A DNA stretch of 64,000 nt from JACKFB01 sp041389525. GTDB taxonomy: Bacteria; Myxococcota_A; UBA9042; PHBI01; JACKFB01. This document shows positions 51,207-60,751 of this stretch, piece by piece. The stretch spans positions 36,589 to 100,588 of the forward strand of contig JAWKRR010000024.1 in NCBI GenBank assembly GCA_041389525.1, in the 5' to 3' direction. Each line of letters starts with the position of its first letter. The first letter of the stretch is position 1. Under the pieces are notes generated by a model that worked only from the letters and a program-made list of their open reading frames with translations, made no database searches and was not told the origin of the DNA. The position numbers were made by a program, and so were the translations under genes.

Positions 51207-54200
51207 TCAGCCGAGCGCGGCGGCGAGCGTCTCCGCCGCTGAGAGCAGGTCGAGGCGGGTGTCGCGGTGCTGTTCGGGGACGTGCTCGGTTGCGAGGTGT
51301 TGGACTTCGCGTTGCCAGATCTCGGGCGGTGGTGTGGGGGTGTGGCGCAGGAGGCTGCCGAGCACTTGCAGGCGGCCGCGGGGGAAGGGGCAGGGGAGGG
51401 ACTCTTCGTAGAGGCGCTGGGCGTCGTCTGGCGAGACCGTGCCTGCCAGTTCGATGGCTAGCGCGCTGCCCAGGAGGCGGTGCCAGCGCCAGGCGGGGGC
51501 GGACCACGCGGGTTGTGCGCGCTCGAGGAGGTCCTCCGCGCTCGCGGTGTCGCCGGAGCGCCAGGCGATGGCGGCCTCGTTGAAGAGGACGAGGCCCGCG
51601 AGGCCGGGCTCGCCCACGCGCTCGGCGGCGCGGCACAGCTCGAGATCTGGCTCGACCGCCCTCGATTGACGGTAGTCCACCGCGCGGAGTGCCCACTCGG
51701 CGTACATCTCATAGTAGCCGATTCGCGCTGCTCGGGAGGCGGCCAGGAGCTCGGTGGCGACCTCTCGTGCGCGGTCGAGTTCGATGGCGTCGAGCAAGGC
51801 GTTGGCGGTGTTCGCGAGGGACGCGATGCGGGCCGCGTTGCCCTGGCGCAGGCTGGCGGCGCGTCGGTGGAGGGCGGCGGCGTCGGCGAAGCGGGACTGC
51901 TTGTAGCGGAGCAGGCCCTCCCAGCTGGCGTGGCGGCCGCGGGCCTCGTCGGAGCCGGCTTGGGCCCACGGGCGTAGCGCGTCGATGAGGCGGTCGGCGT
52001 GGGCGAGGTCGCTGTCGACGGCGAGGCGGACGCGGACGGCGTGGCGCCAGGCTTCGAGGGCTTCGTCGGCCAGGGGCGGGACGTCGGACACGCGCGCCAG
52101 GGCCTCGGCTGGGTCGCCGCGCAGGGTCGCTTGCCAGGCTTCGACCAGCGCGGTGAGAGGGGCCAGCGTCGCAGCGGGGAGGGCGGAGCGGCGCAGCTCC
52201 CAGGCGGCGGTCTCGAGCGGCGCGGGGGTCTGGGTGCTGATGGCGGCTAGGGTCAGGAGCGCGAGGATGGGGGCCTCGCCGGGGGTGGCGCCGAGGCGTC
52301 GCAGGGCCACCAGCCCGCGCTGGGCTAGGCCGATGGCCTCCTCGACGCGGCCCTCGTCGACCAGCCAGCGGCCGCGGGCGACGACCTCGTCGGCGATGTC
52401 GGTCGCGCTGCCGCCGACGGCGACGTGCTCGAAGCGTCGCTCGGCGCCCACGGGGAGGGCCCGGGCCAAGCGCGCGTGGGCGTCGCGGCGCTGCTCCAGT
52501 GACCAGCGCTGTAGCAGCGGGGCTGCGATGCGGTGCAGCAGGCGGCCGTCGGGCTCCGTGGACGCGGCGCCGAGCTCGACCAGCTCGGCCACGCCGACCG
52601 CGAGCTGCCAGCCGGGGAGCCCGGTCACTTCGGCGAGCAACGCCGGCGTCGCGTGGGGGGCGGCTAGGGCTATCCAGGCGAGCAGCTCACGCAGGCTGGG
52701 GCCCAGCGCCTGGGTCGCCTCCAGGTCGCCGAGCGCTAGCAGCCGCAGCGGCTGGTGCCGCACCCGGCTGAGCGCGGACTGGGAGACGACCAGCCCGTCC
52801 TCTCGCCAGTCGGCGACGCCCGCGCCCACCCAGTCGTCGACCTCGGCGGCCACGGCGCGCTGAAGCCCGCGGGTCCTGGCCCAGAGCACGCGCGCGCCGT
52901 CCTCGCGGCGGTGCAGCAGGCGGTCGGGCCCCGCGAAGAGCGGCCGAAGCTCTTGCTCGGTCAGCGGGGCGAGGGCCACGGCGTCCCCGGCGGGTTCGCG
53001 GAGCGCGCGCAGGACGGTGCCGGCGTTTCGGCAGCGCGTGAGGCAGGCGGCGCTCCAGCGATCGAGGCGCTCGGCGTCGTCGGCGATCAGCACCGTGCCC
53101 TCGCCGAGGGTGCGGAGGACTGTGTCGTCGACGCGGGTCAGCACCGCGCCGGCGTCGGGTCCGTCCAGCGCCAGCCCGCCCAAAAGCGGCGCTAGGCTCT
53201 CGAAGGGCCGCTCGCCGGGGACAAGGTGGAGCACGGGGCGCCCGTCTGCGACCAGCTCGGCGACTGCCTCGCGCAGAACGCGGCTGCGGCCGGTGCCGTC
53301 GGGGCCTGCCACGTCGCGCGAGCGCCCCTCGCGCGCGGCCTGCACCAGCGCGTCGAGTGCCGCTCGGCCGCCGAGGCGCGGCAGGCTGTCGCGCTGGTCG
53401 CCGGCGCCCACTCGGGCGAGCGCGCCCAGCAACTCGGCCGCCGAGGCCGGACGTTCGGCTGGCTCGCGCGAGAGCAGGCGATCGACCAGGTGGACGACGG
53501 CCTCGGGAGCGTCGGCGCCGTATCCTCCGAGCGGGGCGGCGTCGGTCGCCACCTTGGCGTGCAGCAGCGACTGCAGCGTGGCGGCCTCGTGCGGCGGCTG
53601 CCCCGACAGCGCTTCGAAGAGCATCACGCCGAGCGCGTAAAGGTCCGCGCGCCCGTCGACGCCAGTGCCGGCGACCTGCTCAGGCGCGAGGTAGCGGGGC
53701 GTGCCGACGACGAGGCCGGTGCGAGTCATCGTCTCGCCCAGCGCCTCGCCGCGGGCCAGCCCGAAGTCGAGGATGCAGGGGCGGCCGCCCGGAGAAACCA
53801 GCACGTTGGCCGGCTTCAGGTCGCGGTGGACGATCCCGGCGTCGTGGACTTGCTGCAGCGTCTCCAGCAGCGCCAGCGTGGGCTCAGCCAGGGCGGCCCA
53901 GCTGACCCGCCCGGTTCGCCCGGGAAACGCGGCACCCTCGACCAGCTCCATCACGAGGAAGCTCTCGCCGCCGTCGTGCCCCTCATCGAGCAAGCGAGCG
54001 ACCCCCGGGATGGCCAGCAGCCTCAGCGCGGCGGTCTCGCGGCGGATGCGCTCCAGGTCCTGCGAGTCCATCGGCGCCAGCAGCTTCACCGCGACGTCCG
54101 GTCCCCCCAGACGATCGCTCGCGCGCAGCACCAGCCCCGAGGCGCCGCGCCCCAAGATCTCGCCAAGCACCCAGCGCTCGGCAAGGCAGCGCCCGCCCGT

Positions 54201-54305
54201 CGCAGCGGCCTCACCCCCAGGCTGAGTCTCGTCGAAGCCGTGCTCGTCCACGCCCTTCTCCACCAAGCCGCCCCCGGCCGCCCCAGTCGTCCGGCACTCT
54301 AGCAC
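51207..54305 (-). CDS. Hanks-type Ser/Thr protein kinase with AAA/TPR-like C-terminal region
   Basis: 1032 aa as the longest frame (GTG 54305; an internal GTG about 40 nt later is possible). Kinase domain at residues 45-300: Gly loop ILGRGASGLVLRAS, VAVKLL (Lys74), HRDLKPANVLV (Asp161), LDFGLARG (Asp180), APEQVAGTGVDGRADLYALG and RPASAAELL. Residues 330-520 form an ATPase-like module (GPDGTGRSRVLREAV resembling a P-loop; VLIADDAERL as Walker B). Residues 560-1030 are helical repeats of TPR type (EAIGLAQRGLVALRRLGATPG, then RRAASLRQGNAARIASLANTANALLDAI). This resembles PknK-like/AfsK-type kinases of myxobacteria, integrating signals through the C-terminal repeats. No membrane helix. Confidence 0.93.
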   Translation of the reverse strand: MLECRTTGAAGGGLVEKGVDEHGFDETQPGGEAAATGGRCLAERWVLGEILGRGASGLVLRASDRLGGPDVAVKLLAPMDSQDLERIRRETAALRLLAIPGVARLLDEGHDGGESFLVMELVEGAAFPGRTGRVSWAALAEPTLALLETLQQVHDAGIVHRDLKPANVLVSPGGRPCILDFGLARGEALGETMTRTGLVVGTPRYLAPEQVAGTGVDGRADLYALGVMLFEALSGQPPHEAATLQSLLHAKVATDAAPLGGYGADAPEAVVHLVDRLLSREPAERPASAAELLGALARVGAGDQRDSLPRLGGRAALDALVQAAREGRSRDVAGPDGTGRSRVLREAVAELVADGRPVLHLVPGERPFESLAPLLGGLALDGPDAGAVLTRVDDTVLRTLGEGTVLIADDAERLDRWSAACLTRCRNAGTVLRALREPAGDAVALAPLTEQELRPLFAGPDRLLHRREDGARVLWARTRGLQRAVAAEVDDWVGAGVADWREDGLVVSQSALSRVRHQPLRLLALGDLEATQALGPSLRELLAWIALAAPHATPALLAEVTGLPGWQLAVGVAELVELGAASTEPDGRLLHRIAAPLLQRWSLEQRRDAHARLARALPVGAERRFEHVAVGGSATDIADEVVARGRWLVDEGRVEEAIGLAQRGLVALRRLGATPGEAPILALLTLAAISTQTPAPLETAAWELRRSALPAATLAPLTALVEAWQATLRGDPAEALARVSDVPPLADEALEAWRHAVRVRLAVDSDLAHADRLIDALRPWAQAGSDEARGRHASWEGLLRYKQSRFADAAALHRRAASLRQGNAARIASLANTANALLDAIELDRAREVATELLAASRAARIGYYEMYAEWALRAVDYRQSRAVEPDLELCRAAERVGEPGLAGLVLFNEAAIAWRSGDTASAEDLLERAQPAWSAPAWRWHRLLGSALAIELAGTVSPDDAQRLYEESLPCPFPRGRLQVLGSLLRHTPTPPPEIWQREVQHLATEHVPEQHRDTRLDLLSAAETLAAALG

Positions 54306-54408
54306 CCGAGCGCGGCGCAGGTGTCATTCGCCCGCTTGGCCCCGTCGTTGCTGGCCAGAAAAATGAGAATGCAGGGTATCCGACCCCGCCTCCTACCGAC
54401 CCCGCCTC

Positions 54409-56097
54409 CTACATCTCGCGGGTGGCTTCCATGCGGCGGATGATGCCGAAGGCACGGTCGCCGATCTCCTCCAGGTGGCTCAGGAGATCCAGCAACCACA
54501 TGCCCGGGATCGGGTCCATGTCCGTGCTGCGCATGCGCTCGAGGTAGCGGCTGCGCATCTCGCCTCGTGCCTCGTCGATTCGCCGCTCGATGGACTCGGC
54601 TTGCTCGAACTTGCTCTGGCCCACCAAGTAACGGCTGAGGTTGTCGAGGCTCTTGTCCACCAGCTCGCCTAGCTCCGCCACGTCCGTCAGGGCGTCGGCG
54701 CTCAGCCCCTGGTCGCCGGCTTGGTGGTTGCGGACGGCGATGTGCACCAGCTTCTCGCAGTGGTCCGCGATGCGCTCGAGGCGGTGGGTGTTCAGCACCA
54801 TCGTGCCGACCTGGCGCGAGGCCGCGGCGGACGAGGCGGCTCGGGCGGTCAGCGCCAGCACCGCGGTGATCTCGTGCTCGAGATCGTCGATGAGCTGCTC
54901 GCGGGCGAGCGTGTCCTCGACCAGGGTCCCCAGCTCGGCCCGCGGGTTTGCGAGGATCTTCATGGCGTCGCTGTACATCGCGCGCACGGTCTCGGTCATG
55001 CGCTGCATCTCCTTGCCGACCTGCACCAGGAGCAGCTCCGGCGTCTGCACCAGCGAAGTGGAGATGAAGAGCGCGACGTGGTGGGTCTCGTCCTTGTCGT
55101 CGGGCACCAGCCGGGTCACGAGCGAGGCGATCTGGTTCACGAAGGGCAGCAGGACGCAGGTGTTTGTGAGGTTGAAGAGGGTGTGGAAGGCGGCGAGGTG
55201 GGAGGTGACGACGCCGGCCATCATCAGGTCGTCGCCGTGGATCGGCATGGTGGGGTCGCCCGGCACGACCGCGTCGACAACCGGGAGCATGAGCCACTTG
55301 AAGGCGCCCAGGGCCCAGATGACGCCGAAGACGTTGAACAGGAGGTGGGCGCGGGCGGCGCGGCGGGCGGCGGTCGAGGTGCCGATGGCGGCGATGTTGG
55401 CGGTGGCGGTGGTGCCGAGGTTCTCGCCCAGGACCATGGCGGCGGCGCAGTCGTAGGGGATGAAGCCCGAGGCGGTGAGCGTCAGGGTCAGGGTCATCGT
55501 GGCCGAGCTGGACTGCAGCACCACGGTCAGCGCCGTGCCGATAAAGACGAAGAGCAGCGTCGAGAGGAAGCCCGACTCGGTGATCGACTGCACCCAGGCC
55601 ATCTGGCTCTCTTCGATGCCGGGCACAGAGGCCTTCATCAGGGAGAGGCCCAGGAATAGCAGGCCGAAGCCGATGAGGACCTCGCCCACCTGGGCGCGGC
55701 GCGCGCCTCGCATGAAGGTCATGCCGACGCCGATACCGATGGCGGGCAGGGCGAACGCGCTGATCTTCACCTTGAATCCGAGCAGGGCGACGAGCCAGCC
55801 CGTGATGGTCGTGCCGATGTTGGCGCCCATGATGACGCCGATCGCTTGGTACAGGTTCAGCAGCCCCGCGTTGACGAAGCCCACCAGCATCACGGTCGTG
55901 GCCGAGCTGGACTGCACCAGGGTCGTCACGATGAACCCGGTCAACACGCCCGAGAAGCGGTTGCTCGTGATGCGCCCGATCACGGTCTTCAGGCGCTGGC
56001 CCGCAACCTTCTGGAGCCCTTCGGACATGATCTTCATGCCGAACAGGAACACGCCAAGCGCGCCCAGCAGGTTGATGATCAGCAGTGTGACTTCCAT
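54409..56097 (-). CDS. Na+/phosphate cotransporter with C-terminal PhoU-like domain
   Basis: 562 aa from ATG 56097. Two inverted transport repeats each contain a QSSS element: TTLVQSSSATTVMLVGFVN near residue 60 and TALTVVLQSSSATMTLTL near residue 195, with ANIGTTITGW and GENLGTTATANIAA between. About nine membrane helices. The C-terminal 200 residues are PhoU-like (MVLNTHRLERIADHCEKL, then HLEEIGDRAFGIIRRME). Family: NptA/YjbB Na/Pi symporters. Imports or exports phosphate across the inner membrane. It follows the kinase on the minus strand, but with a 100-nt gap and independent start. Confidence 0.94.
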   Translation of the reverse strand: MEVTLLIINLLGALGVFLFGMKIMSEGLQKVAGQRLKTVIGRITSNRFSGVLTGFIVTTLVQSSSATTVMLVGFVNAGLLNLYQAIGVIMGANIGTTITGWLVALLGFKVKISAFALPAIGIGVGMTFMRGARRAQVGEVLIGFGLLFLGLSLMKASVPGIEESQMAWVQSITESGFLSTLLFVFIGTALTVVLQSSSATMTLTLTLTASGFIPYDCAAAMVLGENLGTTATANIAAIGTSTAARRAARAHLLFNVFGVIWALGAFKWLMLPVVDAVVPGDPTMPIHGDDLMMAGVVTSHLAAFHTLFNLTNTCVLLPFVNQIASLVTRLVPDDKDETHHVALFISTSLVQTPELLLVQVGKEMQRMTETVRAMYSDAMKILANPRAELGTLVEDTLAREQLIDDLEHEITAVLALTARAASSAAASRQVGTMVLNTHRLERIADHCEKLVHIAVRNHQAGDQGLSADALTDVAELGELVDKSLDNLSRYLVGQSKFEQAESIERRIDEARGEMRSRYLERMRSTDMDPIPGMWLLDLLSHLEEIGDRAFGIIRRMEATREM

Positions 56098-56229
56098 CGC
56101 CGCGGCTCCCGCCTCGTTGCGGGGCCGTCTTACCCGAGATGGGCCGCAGAGGTAAGGTCTTATGGCCGGACGGCGCAGTTTCTCCGCGCCGGGACACGAA
56201 GGCGCAGCGATCGATGATCTCTCACCGTT

Positions 56230-57066
56230 CTACGTTCGTGACGGCCTCGCGCCGCACGCCGCGAGCGCGTCCTGAAACTCCGACTCGAACTGGCGCCTCG
56301 CTCTCTCGCCGGCCCGCTCCCACGCGGACTCCAGCAGTGGGCGCAGGTCAGCGTCGCCGAACAGGGCCGCCGCCTCGAGGGGCCAGCTCCCCTCGAACGC
56401 TCCGTCCAGCTCCCGCCGCAGCGCAGGCATCGCGCTGAGGTCACCCCGCCTGGCCAGACCGATGAGCGCTTCACCACGGATCTCGGGCTGTGGGTCCTCG
56501 GTACGCCGCAGCAGCGCTTCCCGAACTTCGGCGCTGTCCGCCTCCGTCTGAGTGCCGATGCCGAAGGTGGCCCAGCTGCGAACCGAGTCGTCCGCGTCTT
56601 GGGAGAGAGCGACCAGCGCGGTCACGGCCGCATCGTCGTCGTACCCCAGCAGCCCGTGCGCCACCCCGAGCCGCACCGACGGGTCGGCGTGAGCCTGCAA
56701 CGTCGCCAGATGGGGTATCGCGCGAGGGTCGTGGCGATGTCCGAGGGCGACGGCCGCGGACGAGACCACGTCGCTGGACTCGTCCCCAAGCATGCCGATG
56801 AGAAGGTCCACCGACGGCGCCAAGAAGCTCCGGTCGCTCCAGCCAAGCTGGCCCAGCACGTCGGCGGCGACCCGCCTGTGATGCTCGTCCCGGCTGCGCG
56901 AGAGCTGCGCGGCCAGATCGAACTCCTCTTGCGACCCCCGGCACTGGAGCGTCGCGATCGCGTCTGACGCCGCATCCGAGCCGACCTCGGCCAAGGCGAT
57001 CGCCACCAGCTCGTCGGTCGTTCTAGAGTCGCGAGCCAAGCGCGCCGCGCGAGCGTCACTCGCCAT
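56230..57066 (-). CDS. HEAT-repeat protein
   Basis: 278 aa from ATG 57066. Repeated 30-35-residue helix pairs (HHRRVAADVLGQLGWSDRSF, SSDVVSSAAVALGHRHDPRA, PSVRLGVAHGLLGYDDDAAV, DSVRSWATFGIGTQTEADS, PEIRGEALIGLARRGDLSAM) are HEAT/PBS-lyase-like repeats. No signal peptide or catalytic motif. Probably a cytoplasmic protein-interaction adaptor, perhaps for a partner in the same region. Confidence 0.85.
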   Translation of the reverse strand: MASDARAARLARDSRTTDELVAIALAEVGSDAASDAIATLQCRGSQEEFDLAAQLSRSRDEHHRRVAADVLGQLGWSDRSFLAPSVDLLIGMLGDESSDVVSSAAVALGHRHDPRAIPHLATLQAHADPSVRLGVAHGLLGYDDDAAVTALVALSQDADDSVRSWATFGIGTQTEADSAEVREALLRRTEDPQPEIRGEALIGLARRGDLSAMPALRRELDGAFEGSWPLEAAALFGDADLRPLLESAWERAGERARRQFESEFQDALAACGARPSRT

Positions 57067-57413
57067 GGCCGCCTCCGTGGAACGTCTAAGGGGCGGAAAG
57101 CATAGCGCTTCTGACTGATTCGCACGCAGGTCTTTTCAAACCGCTCGAGGAAGTGGCCGTCAGGGCGATGCCCGCCCGAGCCGCGGCGCGAGCCGGAATC
57201 GCACGGGGGTCACGCCCTCTCCGCGAACTCCCGCGGCCGGGCGGCGACCTCGGCCTTCCCGATGCGCCCCGCGGCCGCGCCCAGAGTCAGCGCACATAGG
57301 TCTCCGGAGCTCGTCCGCCGCGACACGCGGTTTCGGCACAGAAGACCGGGAGCCGGAGTTCTCGCGGGCCCGCCAAAAAAAGGAACGGCGAAGCGGCTCC
57401 ACTCGGCGACTTC
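57067..57413. other. Intergenic stretch, no feature recognised
   Basis: A 347-nt gap between the HEAT gene and the unrecognised family gene, both on the minus strand. The minus-strand frame at 57160-57402 is open but Arg/Gly-rich and without family support, so it is not called. No palindromic or promoter signal was identified. Confidence 0.5.
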
Positions 57414-58097
57414 TCAGGGTATCTCGGGGCCGAGGTGGAAGTACGCCACTCCCCGCCCCGAACGGAGCTTGCCGGCGAGGTCCACCAGGTCGCCGGCGGC
57501 CGACCAGCGGGAGATCTGGAGGGGGTTGTGTGCGGCGGCCGGCGGGGGCTGCTCGTGGTGCTCTTTGAACACCCAGTCCTTGGTGACCACCCAGTGCTCA
57601 GCGACGGCCGGTTCATCCGGTCGGTTTGACGGCAACTCGCGTATCACCCACGCGGCCACTTTCTCAGCCGTTTGGGCGGTCGCAGGGACCGTGACTATCA
57701 GTCCATCGAGAGTCCTCGCCCCGCCCTGTGGGTCTACCGGGTCCAGAAGCACGCCACCTGGCTTGCGCACCAGGATGTTGTAGCTCCGGTAGGGCCTGGG
57801 AGGCGCGACGGGTGTGGGATCCCAAGTCACCGTGATGCGGCCCGGCTCGAGGCGTCGGGGGCGCTGCTCCGCCAGGGCGTTCCCATAGGACCAGGACTCG
57901 ACCCCATGCGCGCGGAACTCCAGGCCCTGCGGCCTACGGACCGTCCCCTGATCCGCGGCGATCTGCGCCATCTTGGCCTCGGCGATCTTCTCCAACTGGC
58001 CAAGCTTGTCCTGCCAGAGGCCTACGGTGCCAGGGCCGAACTGCAACGGCGCTCGGTCGTTGCCAATCGAAGTGAGGGACCGCAACGGAGGAAACAT
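57414..58097 (-). CDS. Unrecognised family protein, intact paralog (copy B)
   Basis: 227 aa from ATG 58097. No membrane segment or signal. The N-terminal half has QFGPGTVGLWQDKLGQLEKI, a helical stretch (AEAKMAQIAADQGTV), then beta segments (GITVTWDPTP-like RITVTWDPTPVA, SYNILVRKPGG). The C-terminal half includes TLDGLIVTVPAT, AAWVIRELPSNRPDEP, AEHWVVTKDWVFKE and SAAGDLVDLAGKLRSGRG. A frameshifted paralog lies at 50386-51085 in opposite orientation. The family was not recognised; with only hydrophobic beta/alpha segments and no metal motif, no function is proposed. The pair in inverted orientation may mark a past rearrangement. Confidence 0.7.
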   Translation of the reverse strand: MFPPLRSLTSIGNDRAPLQFGPGTVGLWQDKLGQLEKIAEAKMAQIAADQGTVRRPQGLEFRAHGVESWSYGNALAEQRPRRLEPGRITVTWDPTPVAPPRPYRSYNILVRKPGGVLLDPVDPQGGARTLDGLIVTVPATAQTAEKVAAWVIRELPSNRPDEPAVAEHWVVTKDWVFKEHHEQPPPAAAHNPLQISRWSAAGDLVDLAGKLRSGRGVAYFHLGPEIP

Positions 58098-58616
58098 CGG
58101 CGTACCTGTGCTCGCTCAAGGGTGATGCGTCCGACTCTTACTACGGAGAGCATTCAGATTGAACTCCCCCCGCCGAGCGAGCGCTCTCAGCACTAGGCGA
58201 GAGGGCGACGTGTGCCGTGGCACGCGGAGCCCGAACAACGACGTGACGGGAGCGCGCAGCCGGCGAAGGGGACTCGAGATGAGCGCTCGCCGCAGTCAGT
58301 GGCGCTCGGACCGATGTCAATGGCATCGACGTCCGCCCACACGGGCTTCGCGGAGTCAGGTCCCCTAGAACCGCTCTTCGCTTGGCTCCCAACGGGGTTC
58401 CTCCGCGCGCCCCCGAATCGCTCCGCCACATCGCTCAACGCGCAGCCGGCGCCGCCCCGTGGCTGAGACCCGGCGGCGGGCACGCGCGACTGAACCGCCT
58501 CAAAGGTCTCCCGCGAGCCGCGCGCTCGCTCAGGTTGTCCTCGGGCGTCAAAGCGGGCTCTCTTAGCCGGGCCTCGGGAGGGGGTCCTGCGCGGGAATCC
58601 GGGCGGTACGAGCACC
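58098..58616. other. Intergenic stretch, no gene recognised
   Basis: A 519-nt gap between copy B and the hydrolase gene, both on the minus strand. Several short open frames exist but show no family features. A GC-rich segment GCCGGGCCTCGGGAGGGGG at 58566-58584 recurs in similar form at 60653 beyond the hydrolase gene. The remainder presumably carries the copy B promoter. Confidence 0.5.
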
Positions 58617-60482
58617 CTATTCGGCCGCTTGCTCGCCGCGGAGGACAGGGCGCTCGACCGCCCACAGCCCCATCCGCTCCAGCGCTCCGGTGAAGCGAGC
58701 CGGGCGTGGCGCGCGGTCGTGCCGGAGCGGCTCGCCGAGGCGTGCGCCGAAGCGGAAGTCGGGGCCGGCCTCGAGCCGCGCGCCGTGCCGCCGGATGCCC
58801 AGCCGCATCAACACCTCTCGCAGCGCGGGCGAGACGTCGAGCGCCAGCAGTTCGCGCATCGCTGGCGGCGGGACCGGACCGGGGGCGCCGCCGCGCAAGA
58901 ATTCATCGAGCGCGGGCCAGGCGCGGGCGAAGCAGGCGCGGTGGTGCTCGTTGACGAAGAAGCCCGGGCGCTCGACGTAGGTCCCCAGCGCCGCGGTGAA
59001 GAGATCGGCGCGCCGGCGTTCCGCTTGGATGGGGTTCCAGCCCGGGTACTCGCGTCCGGCGAAGGGGTAGCCGGTGAACTTTCGGGGCTGCAGGCCCCCC
59101 ATCAGCCGCTCACCGAGGCCCCGATTGCGGGTGCGATGGTAGTCCTCGCGGCGTAGCCAGATCCGAGCGTAGAGCTCGACCGCCCAGGCGCAGGTCGGCA
59201 GCGCGCCGTCAGGGGTCAGCAGTTGCGGGTCCGGGGCGCGCCTCAGCGGTGTGCCCGCGGAGCTGAGGAACCGGAGCGTGAGCGCGCGCACCAGCCGTGG
59301 CACCTCGGTCAGCGTGGCTCGCACGGGCGGGTCGTCGTAGTCGGGGGTCGGGTCTTGAGGCTCGAGCCGCACTTGAGTGCGGTGGATTCCCGGGAAGGGG
59401 AGCCACGCGACGGTGGTGCGGGCCGGGTCGACGACGGCGATGTCCTCGGCGTCCAGGGGCGCGAACCCCTCGCGCTGCTCGTCGATGGCCAGGGTGATGA
59501 GGCAGCGGCGGACGATGGGGGGCAGGCGGCGGTAGTCCTGCTCGTCGGGGGGAAAGCGCTCCTCACTCCGCTTGGAGCCGAAGGTCTCGCCGTCCGCGCC
59601 GAACCGGCCGGGGACGGGATCGACGAGGAAGAGGTTGAGCTCCAGGCGGTCCTCGGGGATCGGCGGGGCGACGGGCGCGACGATCGGGGTCAGGTTCTCG
59701 GACGCGTAGCCGCGCATGTAGTCGATGGGCGCCTGAAACGCCCGGCCTCGCACGAACACGTCGTCGATCGCGTTGGCCAGCTTGAGGGCCGTCACCGCGC
59801 CGCGGCTCCAGCCGACGATGTTCACGACCCGCGGGAGCGCCCCGGCGGCGTGGAGGCGCAGCAACACGCTCAGGGCGTGGGCGACGTTGTCGTCCCAGCC
59901 GTCGCCCATCAGGTCGCCTCGGTGCGCCTGGTCGGCCGTCTTCAGCAGCCGCATCTGCGAGACCCGCATCCACAGCGGCTTGAGACGCTTGGCGAGGTCG
60001 CCGCCCGGCCAAAAATCGCCGGGCATGGGGTCCCGCGGCGCGGCGTCAGTCGCGAGGCCGATCGGTGCGTCGCTGTCGGGAGCGCCGGGCATGTCGCTGG
60101 TCCCCACGCCGTCGAGGATCAGGAAGGTGCGCAGGTAGTGGGCGCGAAAGAAGGCGTTCTCCGCGTTGGTGCCACCGCGCCCCCAGTAGGCGGCCGAGAA
60201 GTCCGAGATCAGCTCGCCGTCGAAGCCCAAGCGGTGGCCGCCGGTCCCGTGGGCGAAGATCGTGAACACCGGCTCGGTCACGCCCTCGGGCGGCAGGGGG
60301 CTCGGCGCTGCGACCACATGCCCCTGCCAGCCGCTGTACTGATACGCCGCAGGTGCGCACGCAGAAGTCGCGGCGACCAGCGCGAGCAAGACCAGGGCGC
60401 CGAAACCCGCCGGCCGGCGGGGAGCGATATTAGGTGCGGACTGGGCGTTCAAAGCACCTAGCCTCGAGCCCCGCGGCACCAC
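58617..60482 (-). CDS. Lipoprotein alpha/beta hydrolase (Tle1/DUF2235-like)
   Basis: 621 aa. Lipoprotein signal (GALVLLALVAATSACAPAA) with Cys near 42. The N-terminal part of the mature protein has VFTIFAHGTGGHRLGFD, a first-strand His-Gly oxyanion segment. The nucleophile elbow is NIVGWSRGAVTALKLANAI, G-x-S-x-G with Ser in GWSRG, as in Tle1-type T6SS phospholipases (GFSRG). A catalytic Asp candidate is NLFLVDPVPGRFGADG and a His candidate lies in the C-terminal half near WLPFPGIHRTQV. The C-terminal 250 residues are family-specific. Predicted surface-tethered lipase or esterase. Lipid anchoring makes a secreted effector less likely than an envelope enzyme. Confidence 0.8.
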   Translation of the reverse strand: MVPRGSRLGALNAQSAPNIAPRRPAGFGALVLLALVAATSACAPAAYQYSGWQGHVVAAPSPLPPEGVTEPVFTIFAHGTGGHRLGFDGELISDFSAAYWGRGGTNAENAFFRAHYLRTFLILDGVGTSDMPGAPDSDAPIGLATDAAPRDPMPGDFWPGGDLAKRLKPLWMRVSQMRLLKTADQAHRGDLMGDGWDDNVAHALSVLLRLHAAGALPRVVNIVGWSRGAVTALKLANAIDDVFVRGRAFQAPIDYMRGYASENLTPIVAPVAPPIPEDRLELNLFLVDPVPGRFGADGETFGSKRSEERFPPDEQDYRRLPPIVRRCLITLAIDEQREGFAPLDAEDIAVVDPARTTVAWLPFPGIHRTQVRLEPQDPTPDYDDPPVRATLTEVPRLVRALTLRFLSSAGTPLRRAPDPQLLTPDGALPTCAWAVELYARIWLRREDYHRTRNRGLGERLMGGLQPRKFTGYPFAGREYPGWNPIQAERRRADLFTAALGTYVERPGFFVNEHHRACFARAWPALDEFLRGGAPGPVPPPAMRELLALDVSPALREVLMRLGIRRHGARLEAGPDFRFGARLGEPLRHDRAPRPARFTGALERMGLWAVERPVLRGEQAAE

Positions 60483-60751
60483 CCACTAGGGCCGCGGCCC
60501 GGGTGGGTCGTTGAGCGTGAGCCGCGACCCTAAACGGTGCGGGGGAGCGACGCAAAGCGGAGGCCGGCGCGTCGGCCCTCTACCCCCTGAGGCCACCATC
60601 CCCAGGCGGGCGCCCGGCTCCCGCGTTCCAGCTACGTGGTCCCAGCCTTTTGGCCGGGCCCCGGGAGGGGGCCTGGACACCCAACCCCGTCAACCCCCGA
60701 TGTGTTGGTTCAGCGGGAACGCGACAAGGGTGACTTGGGGTGAACGGAAAC

